Shown: positions 6,532 to 15,195 of the stretch, one piece after another
Position numbering within the stretch: position 1 is the first letter of the stretch
Layout of the letters: each line of letters begins with the position of its first letter
Source: Opitutia bacterium
Lineage (GTDB): Bacteria; Verrucomicrobiota; Verrucomicrobiia; Opitutales; UBA953
DNA: 15,299 nt
Assembly: GCA_947378905.1 (NCBI GenBank)
Contig: CANCLV010000023.1
Span: forward strand, 1 to 15,299
Reading direction: 5' to 3'
The notes under the pieces: generated by a model
Database searches by the model: none
Told to the model about the DNA's origin: nothing
The model's input: only the letters and a program-made list of their open reading frames with translations
Program-made: the position numbers and the translations under genes

Positions 6532-7269
6532 ATGTCCGAAAACCGTCCACCCAAGCGCACCAAAGCCGATGACGACCGCAATTTGGTCGTCGTAGATGAA
6601 GATTTTGCCAATGCCGATGCCGAGGATCGCCTCTGGTTATTCTGGGAAAGAAACAAAACGGTTATTGTTCGATCCATCACATCCGTCGTCGTCGGAGTTC
6701 TTGCATTCTTAGCTTTTTATTTTTGGAAAGAGGCCCAACGCGAAGCCCTGGGGGAAGCCTATGTTGCCTGCCAAGACGACACATCTCGTCGCGCCTTTGC
6801 AGCAGCCCATCCGAAAGAACCTTTAGCGGCCATTGCACTCATTGAAGTCGCGGATGAATTACGGAGAAAAAATAAATTAGATGAAGCGGCTAAAACTTAT
6901 GATGAAGCGGCAGCCGTTGCAGCCGTTGCTGGCGAAACTCCCGCTATTAACACCATTGCTGCGAGAGCAAAACTTTTCTCGGGACTAAGCCGTCAAGAAC
7001 TAGGCCAAGCAAACGCTGAGGCGATTATCACTTCAGTGGCGGAAGATAATTTAGCACCTGAAACTCTGAGAGGTTATGCGATGTATGTTTTAGCTAATTT
7101 AGCTTTAACCCGCGGTGACAACGCAGGTGCGGTGAAGTGGATTAATCTCATGGATAAACGCCTACAAGCGACGCATGTTTGGGCTCAAGATAAAGGCTGG
7201 TTAGTACGTTCTGAGCCCGCTTTATTAACACCGCTCAGTCCCGATCCGATTCCCTCAAAAGGAAAATAA
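6532..7269 (+). CDS. YfgM-like membrane protein with tetratricopeptide-like domain
   Basis: The layout matches the YfgM/TPR-like family: a cytoplasmic, charged N-terminus (1-43), one transmembrane helix at about 44-65, then a helical periplasmic part. The domain contains helix pairs such as EPLAAIALIEVADELRRKN and LDEAAKTYDEAAAVAA, followed by LRGYAMYVLANLAL and the GDNAGAVKWI helix, in the style of degenerate TPRs. In E. coli, YfgM works with PpiD at the SecYEG translocon; here the gene instead heads an ABC transporter operon. I chose ATG 6532 (245 residues), behind AAGGG at 8 bases. The longer start at 6448 would read through the divergent regulatory region. The next gene begins 1 base after the stop. 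The topology is clear; a role as scaffold or partner of the transporter is inference. Confidence 0.8.
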   Translation: MSENRPPKRTKADDDRNLVVVDEDFANADAEDRLWLFWERNKTVIVRSITSVVVGVLAFLAFYFWKEAQREALGEAYVACQDDTSRRAFAAAHPKEPLAAIALIEVADELRRKNKLDEAAKTYDEAAAVAAVAGETPAINTIAARAKLFSGLSRQELGQANAEAIITSVAEDNLAPETLRGYAMYVLANLALTRGDNAGAVKWINLMDKRLQATHVWAQDKGWLVRSEPALLTPLSPDPIPSKGK

Positions 7270-7270
7270 A

Positions 7271-8260
7271 ATGACCGAGCCCACGTCGCAGCCCGTTGCC
7301 GCCGTGGTGGCTGAATTACTTACAAAGCGCTACGGCTCGCTCACCGCGATTGAAGATTTGTCCTTCACCGTAGCCCCCGGTGAGATTGTTGGATTCTTAG
7401 GTCCGAATGGTGCAGGCAAATCCACCACGATGAAAATTTTGGCGGGTACGATGGCAGGTACATCAGGACGCGCGACTATTTGGGGTGAATCAGTTTCACT
7501 TAATCCAGCAGCCGCCAAAAGCCATCTGGCCTACATGCCCGAGAATAATCCCCTGCCGGATGATTTACGTGTTGAAGAATATTTAACCCTACGCGCAAAA
7601 CTTAAGAACGTTGAAAGTAAAAATGTTCAAGAACGCGTAGAAAAAGTAATGCTCGATTGCGATCTCACTCGTCGCGCGAAAGGCAGACTCATCGGACATC
7701 TCTCCAAGGGTTTTCGTCAACGCGTCGGCATTGCGGATGCCCTGCTCGCTCAGCCTAAAGTGATTATTTTAGATGAACCAACCATTGGCCTCGACCCACA
7801 TCAAATTCTAGGAATTCGAGATTTAATCCGCTCCTTACGCGGGCAAATGGCGGTTTTAATTTCCAGCCACATTTTACATGAAGTTGAACAAGTCTGCGAT
7901 AAAGTAGTGATTATCAATCGCGGCCGTTTAGTCGCCCAAGGCAAAACAGAAGAATTAAGACGCGAACTTTTACCCGATTCCGTCTTTCATTTAATCAGCA
8001 ACACTCCCCTCTCCCAACTTTTAGAAATTTGTCTGCAGATTGAGAGTGCTGCAAAAGTCGAAATTCAGGAAAGTTTGAGTGGCGGGTGGAGTCGCTACAA
8101 AATTGTCATCCCAACTCAATCACCTATCCGAGAAAATTTAGCGGCCCATTTAATTAAGACGGGTATTTCTATACGTGAAATCGCTGAAGAACATTATGGC
8201 CTAGAAGATATTTTCTTAGCTGCAACCCGACGAACCACCAACGACGGATTAAGAAACTGA
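7271..8260 (+). CDS. ABC transporter ATP-binding protein, GldA-like
   Basis: A complete ABC ATPase that powers the adjacent ABC-2 permease. Visible motifs are Walker A GPNGAGKST (44-52), a Q-loop region where YMPENNPL has Glu in place of the usual Gln (as in many GldA-like proteins), signature LSKGFRQRVG (144-153), Walker B VIILDEP (164-170) and the switch histidine in SSH (198-200). A C-terminal extension of about 100 residues ends in GLEDIFLAATR, as is usual for ABC-2 exporters. AAAAGGA 7 bases upstream supports ATG 7271. The gene follows its neighbour by 1 base and is followed by the permease gene after 1 base. The GldA name denotes homology to the Flavobacterium gliding set and does not imply gliding here. 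The substrate is unknown. Confidence 0.93.
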   Translation: MTEPTSQPVAAVVAELLTKRYGSLTAIEDLSFTVAPGEIVGFLGPNGAGKSTTMKILAGTMAGTSGRATIWGESVSLNPAAAKSHLAYMPENNPLPDDLRVEEYLTLRAKLKNVESKNVQERVEKVMLDCDLTRRAKGRLIGHLSKGFRQRVGIADALLAQPKVIILDEPTIGLDPHQILGIRDLIRSLRGQMAVLISSHILHEVEQVCDKVVIINRGRLVAQGKTEELRRELLPDSVFHLISNTPLSQLLEICLQIESAAKVEIQESLSGGWSRYKIVIPTQSPIRENLAAHLIKTGISIREIAEEHYGLEDIFLAATRRTTNDGLRN

Positions 8261-8261
8261 G

Positions 8262-9023
8262 ATGCGACACTTTAAAACATTACTTTTCCACGAACTAAGA
8301 GTCGTTATCTATTCATGGAATACTTGGGCAACCGCCGGACTATTCTTAACTCTCATGGGCACCATTTACTGGTTCGCGTTGTTAGAGTGCAGTCGATCAC
8401 CTCAACCCTGGACTCCAGTAGAAGGAACATTTAAATTATTCTGGCTGCCTCTGCTTTGTATTTTGCCGCTGCTAACAATGCGTAGCTTTTCCGAGGAACG
8501 TCGAGCCGGCACGCTCTCATCTTTACTCACTACGCCCGCCAGCATTGCGGCGATTGTCTGGGCCAAATTTTTATCAGCCTGGATTACCTGGGTAGTATTT
8601 TGGCTGGGATTTATTCCTTTCACACTTCTGGTAAATTTTCGCCTAGGCTCAGTAAATGAACAACGACTTAGTGACCCCAGTGTTCTGATTGGTGCTCTCT
8701 GTTTTATTTTCATGAGTGGGCTGCTCCATATCGCTATTGGAATTTTATGTAGCTGCCTCACACGTAGTTCAGCACTCGCCGCGTTACTCACTTTTATAAC
8801 ACTGCTAGGTCTGACTGCCGCGGGCGGTGCTTTAGAATCTTTACCGATTGAAAGTTGGACCTGGCTAGGATGGTTGCGTGAACCTGCTTCGCATTTAAGG
8901 ACGTTTGGCCACCTTCAAGACTTTGCCGCAGGCGTTATCGATTCACGCCCACTCGTTCTTTATATTACTGGAAATTTATTATGCCTAGGTTTGGCAATTT
9001 TAGCCGTGGAGGGCCAAGAATAA
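8262..9023 (+). CDS. ABC-2 type permease, GldF-like
   Basis: The inner-membrane pore subunit of the transporter. I count six transmembrane segments, near residues 22-41, 57-73, 96-124, 141-166, 171-188 and 231-249. Between segments 2 and 3 lies MRSFSEERRAGTL (73-85), the cytoplasmic coupling motif seen in GldF/NosY-type permeases, followed by LLTTP. The 253-residue length is normal for this family. ATG 8262 comes 1 base after the ATPase stop and has no strong Shine-Dalgarno sequence, so translational coupling is likely. A homodimer with two ATPase copies would be the usual assembly. A second permease gene is absent, but the following GldG-like protein contributes two membrane anchors. Confidence 0.9.
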   Translation: MRHFKTLLFHELRVVIYSWNTWATAGLFLTLMGTIYWFALLECSRSPQPWTPVEGTFKLFWLPLLCILPLLTMRSFSEERRAGTLSSLLTTPASIAAIVWAKFLSAWITWVVFWLGFIPFTLLVNFRLGSVNEQRLSDPSVLIGALCFIFMSGLLHIAIGILCSCLTRSSALAALLTFITLLGLTAAGGALESLPIESWTWLGWLREPASHLRTFGHLQDFAAGVIDSRPLVLYITGNLLCLGLAILAVEGQE

Positions 9024-9024
9024 A

Positions 9025-10545
9025 ATGAGTGTGCCGCGTGATGATTTTAGCGTGGTGCGACCGATTCGGAGACTGAATCGATTAACCCAAACCCTTCTCG
9101 CTATTGGCTTGGCTCTCATGGTGAACTATCTAGCCGAACAAAGTGATTTTCGTTTTCGCTACGATTTAACATCTGATCAACGGCACTCACTCTCTGCCGA
9201 GTCCGTCGAAACAATTAAAGTAGCGAGTCGGAAAAGTCCGGTCGGTAATAAGAAAAATAAAAATTGGGTGAGAGCGCTCGTATTAAATGATAATTTTTCC
9301 GAGAATGATGCAGCCCTGCGCGTGCAGTTAGGAAAATTATTGGAGGCTTATAAACTTGAATCGAGCAAGCAAGGCGATGAATGGCTTAATGTCATTCAAG
9401 TCAGTACAGGATTAAATCAGGAGTTACTGTCGGAGGTGGCTGCACAAAATGGCCCGCCCGCACGGAATACGGTTTTAATTATTCTTTGCGGTAACCGTGT
9501 GAAATATATCAGCTCAACGGAGTTAATTGAAGTTACACCCAACAACCTGGCTTTATTTAAAGGAGAGTCAGTCGTGACATCAGGACTCTTGGAAGTAACG
9601 GAAGAGCGCCCAGCGATTGGCTATGTCATCAAGGGACACGGAGAATTAGGGCTCGAAGACTCCTCCTCGCTGCGCGGTATGTCGCAACTTTCACGGCAAT
9701 TAAGAAACAGGAATTTCACCCTGCGGACGCTCGACCTAACGACGAGTAAGGAAATTCCGCGCGACACTTCGGTCTTATTCATCATGGGTCCGCAAACTTC
9801 GTTTTCTCCACTCGAAGTAGAATTAATCAAAACTTATTTATACGAAAGAAATGGTCGGGTCTTAGCACTACTCGAACCTGCAAGAGCCCATGGGTTGGAT
9901 ACTATTTTGAGTGACTGGGCAATTTTTTCACCCGACTGCGAATTACAAGAGCAAGACCCTTCGGGGCGATCGGCCGAAGGTGACATCGTACTTCGTCGCT
10001 TAGTAGATAAACCCAATGCCCTGACTCGTGTTCTACAAGAACAAGACTTACCCATCATCGGCTCACGTTTTAGAAATGTTAAGTTCGATGACGGTAGTAC
10101 ACCAGACAGCACTCTTTCGGTTACACCCCTTATTTTCAGTTCAGATAATTCGTGGGGCGAAACCGATTATCAACGTCGCCCATTTAAGTATGATATGAAT
10201 CGCGACCAACCTGGACCTCTGAGCGTTGCGGTGGCAGCTGAGAGAGCGGCGGGGATTCGCAAGGGCACCACGAGTTCGGGCGGGAGACTAGTTGTAATTG
10301 GGTCATCAGACATAGCTACGAATCAAAAAATTAATCGAGGCGGCAATCAGGCCTTCATTATTCAAACCGCAGCATGGTTGGCTGATCGCGACAGGGCCGT
10401 ATCCATTACCCCTCATGTTGCCAGCGCCTATCAAATTACCGCTACAGCAGCAGACTTTTGGGCATTAGCCCTTCGCTTTGGTTGCATTCCTGCAATTGTT
10501 TTAGCACTCGGGCTTGCGATTTCTATTTGGCGTCGCAGAAATTAA
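9025..10545 (+). CDS. GldG-like ABC transporter auxiliary protein
   Basis: This 506-residue protein has a transmembrane helix near each end (about 21-37 and 478-500) and a large region between them that should face the periplasm. After the first helix comes RYDLTSDQRHSLS (45-57), the typical GldG lead-in. The central part has the family KGHGE motif (203-207) and a conserved PQTSFSPLEVELIKTYL stretch (246-262), followed by GRVLALLEP. This matches the ABC_transp_aux / GldG domain, whose fold resembles DUF4350-type sugar- or nucleotide-binding-like domains but whose function is not established. The start has GGAGGG 11 bases upstream and follows the permease by 1 base. It probably forms the transporter complex with the two preceding genes. 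Confidence 0.88.
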   Translation: MSVPRDDFSVVRPIRRLNRLTQTLLAIGLALMVNYLAEQSDFRFRYDLTSDQRHSLSAESVETIKVASRKSPVGNKKNKNWVRALVLNDNFSENDAALRVQLGKLLEAYKLESSKQGDEWLNVIQVSTGLNQELLSEVAAQNGPPARNTVLIILCGNRVKYISSTELIEVTPNNLALFKGESVVTSGLLEVTEERPAIGYVIKGHGELGLEDSSSLRGMSQLSRQLRNRNFTLRTLDLTTSKEIPRDTSVLFIMGPQTSFSPLEVELIKTYLYERNGRVLALLEPARAHGLDTILSDWAIFSPDCELQEQDPSGRSAEGDIVLRRLVDKPNALTRVLQEQDLPIIGSRFRNVKFDDGSTPDSTLSVTPLIFSSDNSWGETDYQRRPFKYDMNRDQPGPLSVAVAAERAAGIRKGTTSSGGRLVVIGSSDIATNQKINRGGNQAFIIQTAAWLADRDRAVSITPHVASAYQITATAADFWALALRFGCIPAIVLALGLAISIWRRRN

Positions 10546-10551
10546 GGCTCT

Positions 10552-12390
10552 ATGCGGATAGCCCGCTCCACCCTTATCTTATTTGTCGCCAACCTAGTTG
10601 TGTTTGGCTTGGTCTGGCGTGCGAGCGTCACGCATACGGTAGCACCCGTAAGTCAGAACTTACTTTTTCCGACAGGCATTACTAGTTTAGAAATTACAGA
10701 TAACGGAACAAAAATTGCTTTAGAAAAAAAGGGGGCGTTTTGGTATGTAAACTCGCCCTACAAATGGGCAGCAAATTTATGGTCCGTTCAACGCATCATC
10801 GATGAACTACGTTTTATCGATAGTGAAAAGGGTTTTAGTGTGAACGAAGTAAAAGCCAATGGAAGCAACTTGGAAACCTACGGTTTAGAAAAGCCAAGGT
10901 GGACACTTAAAACAGTCACAGAGAATAACCAATCACAGGAAATTAAAATTGGAGAAAATAAAGAAACCCACCGCTTATTTATTTTAACCACTGATAATCA
11001 AAAAATTATTCCTGTCGGGGATGCGCTGGCTGCCGCCCTTGAAGCTAAGCCTGAAACCTATCGCGTAGATAAAGTTTTTGAAATTGCGGAATTTGAAGTC
11101 CGTGCGATTTCCACACGTCGAAAAATACAAGATACAGACGTAGTGACTAATCTTTCCTACGAAGAACGTGTGCGGCCCGGTCGACGAGGACAAGGCCCAG
11201 AATGGCGCTTTACCGCTCCTTTTGAAACTCTGGCGGACCCCGAGAGAATTACCCAAGCCCTAGCTAATTTAGTTAATATTCGCGTTCAACAGTTTGCGGA
11301 AAAAATGTCTGATGAGATGGGCCTTACTGATCCCGTCATCCGCATCGCACTAGAAGGTAGCTCTCGTCGCCAAGTTCTGTTGATTGGTAAAAATATCAAA
11401 AATTCTACGCAGTGCTGGGCCAAACTCGAAGAGAGCGATGCCGTCTTTCTTATCGAAACCAAAGACTTGGGTGGATGGTACAATCCACGGGCCATTCTCA
11501 CCTCAACTCGCCCCGTAGATTTCGATCCCGAAATTGTCACTGGATTTAATTTAACCTCTGGCGGACGCACCATCACTTTACATCGCTTAGAGTCGACCGG
11601 AAAGGATACACGCTGGGAAATTCCTGTAACCCCAGGATCAACTGCAATTCAACGTCGCGAAGGAGATAGCCAGTTGATTAAAGAGTTCTTAGCAGACTTA
11701 AGTCAGCTTCGAGCAATTAATTTACGACAAGGTGAAAAGACTTTGAATGAAACATGGTTGGTTCCAGCAGCCTCATTACCCCCAGAACCATTACATAAAG
11801 TTGAAATTGAAATCGGGGGTGAAAAACTCGCTGTTTCATTTTATCCTGGACCCGAAAACAAACCAGCGGGCACCTATTTAGTTCACCAAAAAGGCACAGC
11901 CTTTGCTGGAGTTTGTGAAGTATCACTCCTGCGTAATGCTTATCAAAACGTAGCACCGCAGTTTTGGAGAAATCGAATGATCAATGAATTAGCCACGGGG
12001 ACAAAAGTAGTGGGGTTACGCATTGCAGAACGTAAAGATGGCAAAGTCATCGGCGAAGCTCGTCTTGGACCCGATGGCAACTGGGCAGGCACAGGAAAAC
12101 TCGATGCGGCAACCAGCCGTCGATTGGCCAATACCCTCGCCCAAGTTAAGGCAACCGAGTTCCCCACCCGTGATATTGGTGCCGGTGAATGGAAATATTT
12201 ACTTCGCATCACCGATCAAGCAGCAGCCGGTTCGACCGGTGCAAGCGAATCTCTTCGCAACTACTGGTGCACCGAACCTCTCAACAACACCGCCGTTTTA
12301 TTGCGCGATGAAAATGATGATGACAGTTTTTTACTCGATGCCAATTTAGCCGAAATCCTCATCCCCTTGTTAAATAGTACGAGTCGATGA
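10552..12390 (+). CDS. DUF4340 domain-containing membrane-anchored protein
   Basis: A 612-residue protein with one N-terminal transmembrane helix (about 6-24) and a beta-rich periplasmic part. It belongs to DUF4340, a family often found next to GldG-type genes and of unknown biochemical role. I see a repeated unit: a beta segment, a tryptophan then a proline a few residues on, a helix ending in a leucine-rich stretch, then GLxxP and a strand. Copies centre on W64/P69 with GLEKP at 111-115, W218/P223 with GLTDP at 257-261, W355/P358, and a looser one at W511. ATG 10552 has AAGG at 4 bases and follows the GldG-like gene by 6 bases. The stop overlaps the next start as ATGA, so the two are probably translated together. 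Confidence 0.85.
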   Translation: MRIARSTLILFVANLVVFGLVWRASVTHTVAPVSQNLLFPTGITSLEITDNGTKIALEKKGAFWYVNSPYKWAANLWSVQRIIDELRFIDSEKGFSVNEVKANGSNLETYGLEKPRWTLKTVTENNQSQEIKIGENKETHRLFILTTDNQKIIPVGDALAAALEAKPETYRVDKVFEIAEFEVRAISTRRKIQDTDVVTNLSYEERVRPGRRGQGPEWRFTAPFETLADPERITQALANLVNIRVQQFAEKMSDEMGLTDPVIRIALEGSSRRQVLLIGKNIKNSTQCWAKLEESDAVFLIETKDLGGWYNPRAILTSTRPVDFDPEIVTGFNLTSGGRTITLHRLESTGKDTRWEIPVTPGSTAIQRREGDSQLIKEFLADLSQLRAINLRQGEKTLNETWLVPAASLPPEPLHKVEIEIGGEKLAVSFYPGPENKPAGTYLVHQKGTAFAGVCEVSLLRNAYQNVAPQFWRNRMINELATGTKVVGLRIAERKDGKVIGEARLGPDGNWAGTGKLDAATSRRLANTLAQVKATEFPTRDIGAGEWKYLLRITDQAAAGSTGASESLRNYWCTEPLNNTAVLLRDENDDDSFLLDANLAEILIPLLNSTSR

Positions 12391-15131
12391 GCGAATCTAA
12401 ATCGACCAGCCGATTTAAAAAAATAGTCCGTAGTTTAGGGACAGTAATTTTAGTTTTCTTACTCCTATTTCAGTTACTACTTTTGTGGGTAGCTAATAAC
12501 CAAATTCCCGTTCGGCTACCCGAGAGTGTAAGTCAAATTATCTTAAATCAAATCGAACAAAAAGGGGTTAAAATTCAGGCAAGAAATTTATGGATTCAGC
12601 CCGATCTTTCACTAGCGGCTGATGACATCTCGGCCGAGGTAGCAGGCATCACGGGAGAGGTTTTTACTGCGGAGCGGATGGAATTTCAAATTTCGCCAAG
12701 CCATTTACTTTTTCTTAAAATTTCGCCGCAACGTTTCAATCTACGCGGTGGTAAAATAATTTGCCCTGCGAGTATTTCAAAATTAGGAGAAAAACATCTT
12801 TTACTAGAAGACTTAAGAATAGATTTAGTACGTAAAGGAAACTGGCTAACCGCTCCGATTTGCCGCACGCGAACTGGCAATTTCGTGATTTCCCTAGAAG
12901 GCGAATTGCCGCTCAATCTCCTCAGCATTCAAAACAATTGGTCGAAGGATTCCGAGCAATCTACTGAAACAATCGCTCAATCAACCCGCCGTTACTTAAG
13001 TGCATTAGAAGAAATGGTAGCGCTCACCAAAGAAGCAGGTGGTGGGTCAATTCAAATGGACGCTAATAGTGAGGCGACCGGTGGTGCGGAACTCAAACTC
13101 CAGGCGGTATTGGCCAATCACGAGATCGCAACAGGCACTCCAAACTTTCAAGCACGCACCTTAGAGATTCTCGGCAGCATTCAAATTAACAAGAAGGGGC
13201 GGATTGATAAATGGTCACTTCAAAGTGCTGTAGATTATTTAAGTTATAAAAACTATAGCATTAAACATATCGTTGTTGAAATGAAAGGGGCGGAGGAAAA
13301 TCGCTCAGTTTCCGGACATATTATTGGTGTTGATGGCTCTCTTCCACAATTAGACGGCATTCAATTCCGTGCCCATTTCACGCCTAAAATTATTAATGGC
13401 ATATCTGGTATCCGAGCTATTTTTGAGAGTCAAAGTCGTGAGTCTGAAGCCGTCGGTGAATTAAGTTGGGTCAATGCATCTACCAGTCCAATCGGAGATT
13501 TCTCGTGGAGAATAAATTATGCACAGATTTCTGCCAATGAGTTGAATGCATTTTCTAGCGTCAAAGAGGTGCTACAAAAATCGAGAGTCAAACTTGATGG
13601 GTACATTGGGTTATCCCAAGCTGTCATTGAACACGGACAACAATTTAAGTCGGCCGAAGGTGAAATCAGTTTCACTGGGCTCGATGCATTAGGAATTAGT
13701 CAAAAGAGTCTGTCATCCAATCGAGATCTGGCGATGATTACGCGCTTCTCTTTTTTACCTGAGCGAAAGCCCTTTCCTCTCCAATTAAGAAACCTCCAGC
13801 TCACTACCATTCGCGGCGAGTTAGATTGTGCATTAGAAACTAAAGGTGAATTTAATTTAAGACTCCGTGGTGATGTTCACCCTAACTCGCTCAATGAAAT
13901 TTTAGGGAGCTGGTGGGTGGACACTTGGAAAATGTTTGAAATTAAAAAAGACCCAAGAGCGACCATTGATGTCGTTGGACGCTGGGGGGATGTTGCTGCG
14001 GCTGTTAAAGGGCGCGTCCGTATGGACGATTTTACCCTATTAACTGCACCCTTTCGACGGGTAACACTTTCTGTAGATACCAGTTCGGAGTATACCCGAA
14101 TTGGCATTGAAGAGTTGGCTGGTGGAAAATCCGAAGAGGACGGTTCCGTTCATGGAAGTGTTGCTTGGGATTGGCGTAAGCCTGCTGCCTTGGCAGGGCC
14201 CGTGATTTCACTTCGTGGCAATCTTCAGCCATGGATTGCAGCCGATTGTAGCACGGATAGTTTTGCTGAAATTCTGAAAAAAATTGAGTTACCAAGTAGC
14301 CACTCTTTTGACCTGTTTGTAACTCCAACCGAAAACGGATTAAATGTTGAAGCCAATGCACAATGTTTAGATCTCTTTAAAGCCTGGGGCGTGGAAAGTC
14401 GGAATTTTAAAATTAATGTCGTTAGCAAAAATAATGTCATTTCTGCGCGTTCGAGTTTCATTTTAGCAGATGGTGATGTTAAATTTGAACTCAACGGAAA
14501 GTCTCCGCACGAATCTGAAGTATTTTTGGAATTGAAAAATTGTGATACTTTAAAAATCACTCGACTCACTGAAAAACTAAAAGGCGTTAAAGCGGGGTCG
14601 GTGGAAATGTTTAAACCCGGATCCAACTTAAACTTTAATTTCCATGGCACCGTGGACATCGATAACCCCACGGAGGTTAAAGGTCTTGGGTCGTTTGATC
14701 TCTATAGCCCCGATTTGAAAAAAATCCGACTGCTAGGCGGACTGTCGACTATTCTGGAATCCCTCGGCATTGAAGCTACCACCTACACGCTTGACCACAT
14801 CAACGGCCACTTTGGGTGTGCAGATGGTACCGCCTACTTCCCCGACATGATGATTATGGGCTCCCAATCTTATCTAGGGTTAAATGGAGAGATTCATATC
14901 AAGGATTCTGACGTTGATTTTAATGGCCAGTTCACGGTTCCTAAATCTGGTAGCTTTACCCCCCTACAAATACTGAATTTGAGCCGAAACCTGGTAAATA
15001 ATACCAAAATTACGGTAAAAGGGCCTATTTCTACCCCAAAAACCGACGTCAACCCAGCTTGGCTATCATTATTCTTTAAGTCCATTATCAAGAAAGACTT
15101 AGGTAAAATTCCTGATAGTTTGATGGAATGA
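12387..15131 (+). CDS. AsmA-like envelope protein
   Basis: A 914-residue protein with an N-terminal transmembrane anchor (about 14-35) and a long, beta-strand-rich periplasmic body. The C-terminal 149 residues (766-914) resemble the AsmA-type C-terminal region: GLGSFDLYSPDL, LGGLSTILESLGI, then alternating strands including YLGLNGEIHI. AsmA-like proteins such as YhdP and TamB form long grooved beta structures thought to carry phospholipid between membranes; that this one does so is inference. It ends with FFKSIIKKDL and has no visible outer-membrane beta-barrel signal. The ATG overlaps the DUF4340 stop by 4 bases and lacks its own Shine-Dalgarno sequence. It is the last gene of the operon, and accB lies 64 bases beyond. 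I assign the superfamily with moderate confidence from pattern only. Confidence 0.75.
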   Translation: MSESKSTSRFKKIVRSLGTVILVFLLLFQLLLLWVANNQIPVRLPESVSQIILNQIEQKGVKIQARNLWIQPDLSLAADDISAEVAGITGEVFTAERMEFQISPSHLLFLKISPQRFNLRGGKIICPASISKLGEKHLLLEDLRIDLVRKGNWLTAPICRTRTGNFVISLEGELPLNLLSIQNNWSKDSEQSTETIAQSTRRYLSALEEMVALTKEAGGGSIQMDANSEATGGAELKLQAVLANHEIATGTPNFQARTLEILGSIQINKKGRIDKWSLQSAVDYLSYKNYSIKHIVVEMKGAEENRSVSGHIIGVDGSLPQLDGIQFRAHFTPKIINGISGIRAIFESQSRESEAVGELSWVNASTSPIGDFSWRINYAQISANELNAFSSVKEVLQKSRVKLDGYIGLSQAVIEHGQQFKSAEGEISFTGLDALGISQKSLSSNRDLAMITRFSFLPERKPFPLQLRNLQLTTIRGELDCALETKGEFNLRLRGDVHPNSLNEILGSWWVDTWKMFEIKKDPRATIDVVGRWGDVAAAVKGRVRMDDFTLLTAPFRRVTLSVDTSSEYTRIGIEELAGGKSEEDGSVHGSVAWDWRKPAALAGPVISLRGNLQPWIAADCSTDSFAEILKKIELPSSHSFDLFVTPTENGLNVEANAQCLDLFKAWGVESRNFKINVVSKNNVISARSSFILADGDVKFELNGKSPHESEVFLELKNCDTLKITRLTEKLKGVKAGSVEMFKPGSNLNFNFHGTVDIDNPTEVKGLGSFDLYSPDLKKIRLLGGLSTILESLGIEATTYTLDHINGHFGCADGTAYFPDMMIMGSQSYLGLNGEIHIKDSDVDFNGQFTVPKSGSFTPLQILNLSRNLVNNTKITVKGPISTPKTDVNPAWLSLFFKSIIKKDLGKIPDSLME

Positions 15132-15166
15132 GATGTTGATTAGTTGCTAAGACCCGATGTATCTAT

Positions 15167-15187
15167 CGTGAAACCCCCTCACGGAGG
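15167..15187 (+). promoter_or_regulatory. strong Shine-Dalgarno of accB inside a possible hairpin
   Basis: GGAGG at 15183-15187 sits 8 bases before TTG 15196 and fixes that start. CCTC at 15177-15180 can pair with GAGG at 15184-15187 across a 3-base loop, hiding the site. An alternative stem pairs CGTGA (15167-15171) with TCACG (15179-15183) and leaves most of it free. The Shine-Dalgarno sequence is clear; a regulatory role for the folds is speculative. Confidence 0.6.
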
Positions 15188-15195
15188 ACAAAACA

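Noticed and set aside
8402..8791. 129-residue reading frame on the minus strand inside the permease gene, and similar antisense frames throughout
   Set aside because: They lie fully inside well-supported genes, show no family motifs, and have no ribosome binding sites or promoters; they are by-products of the real coding frames.
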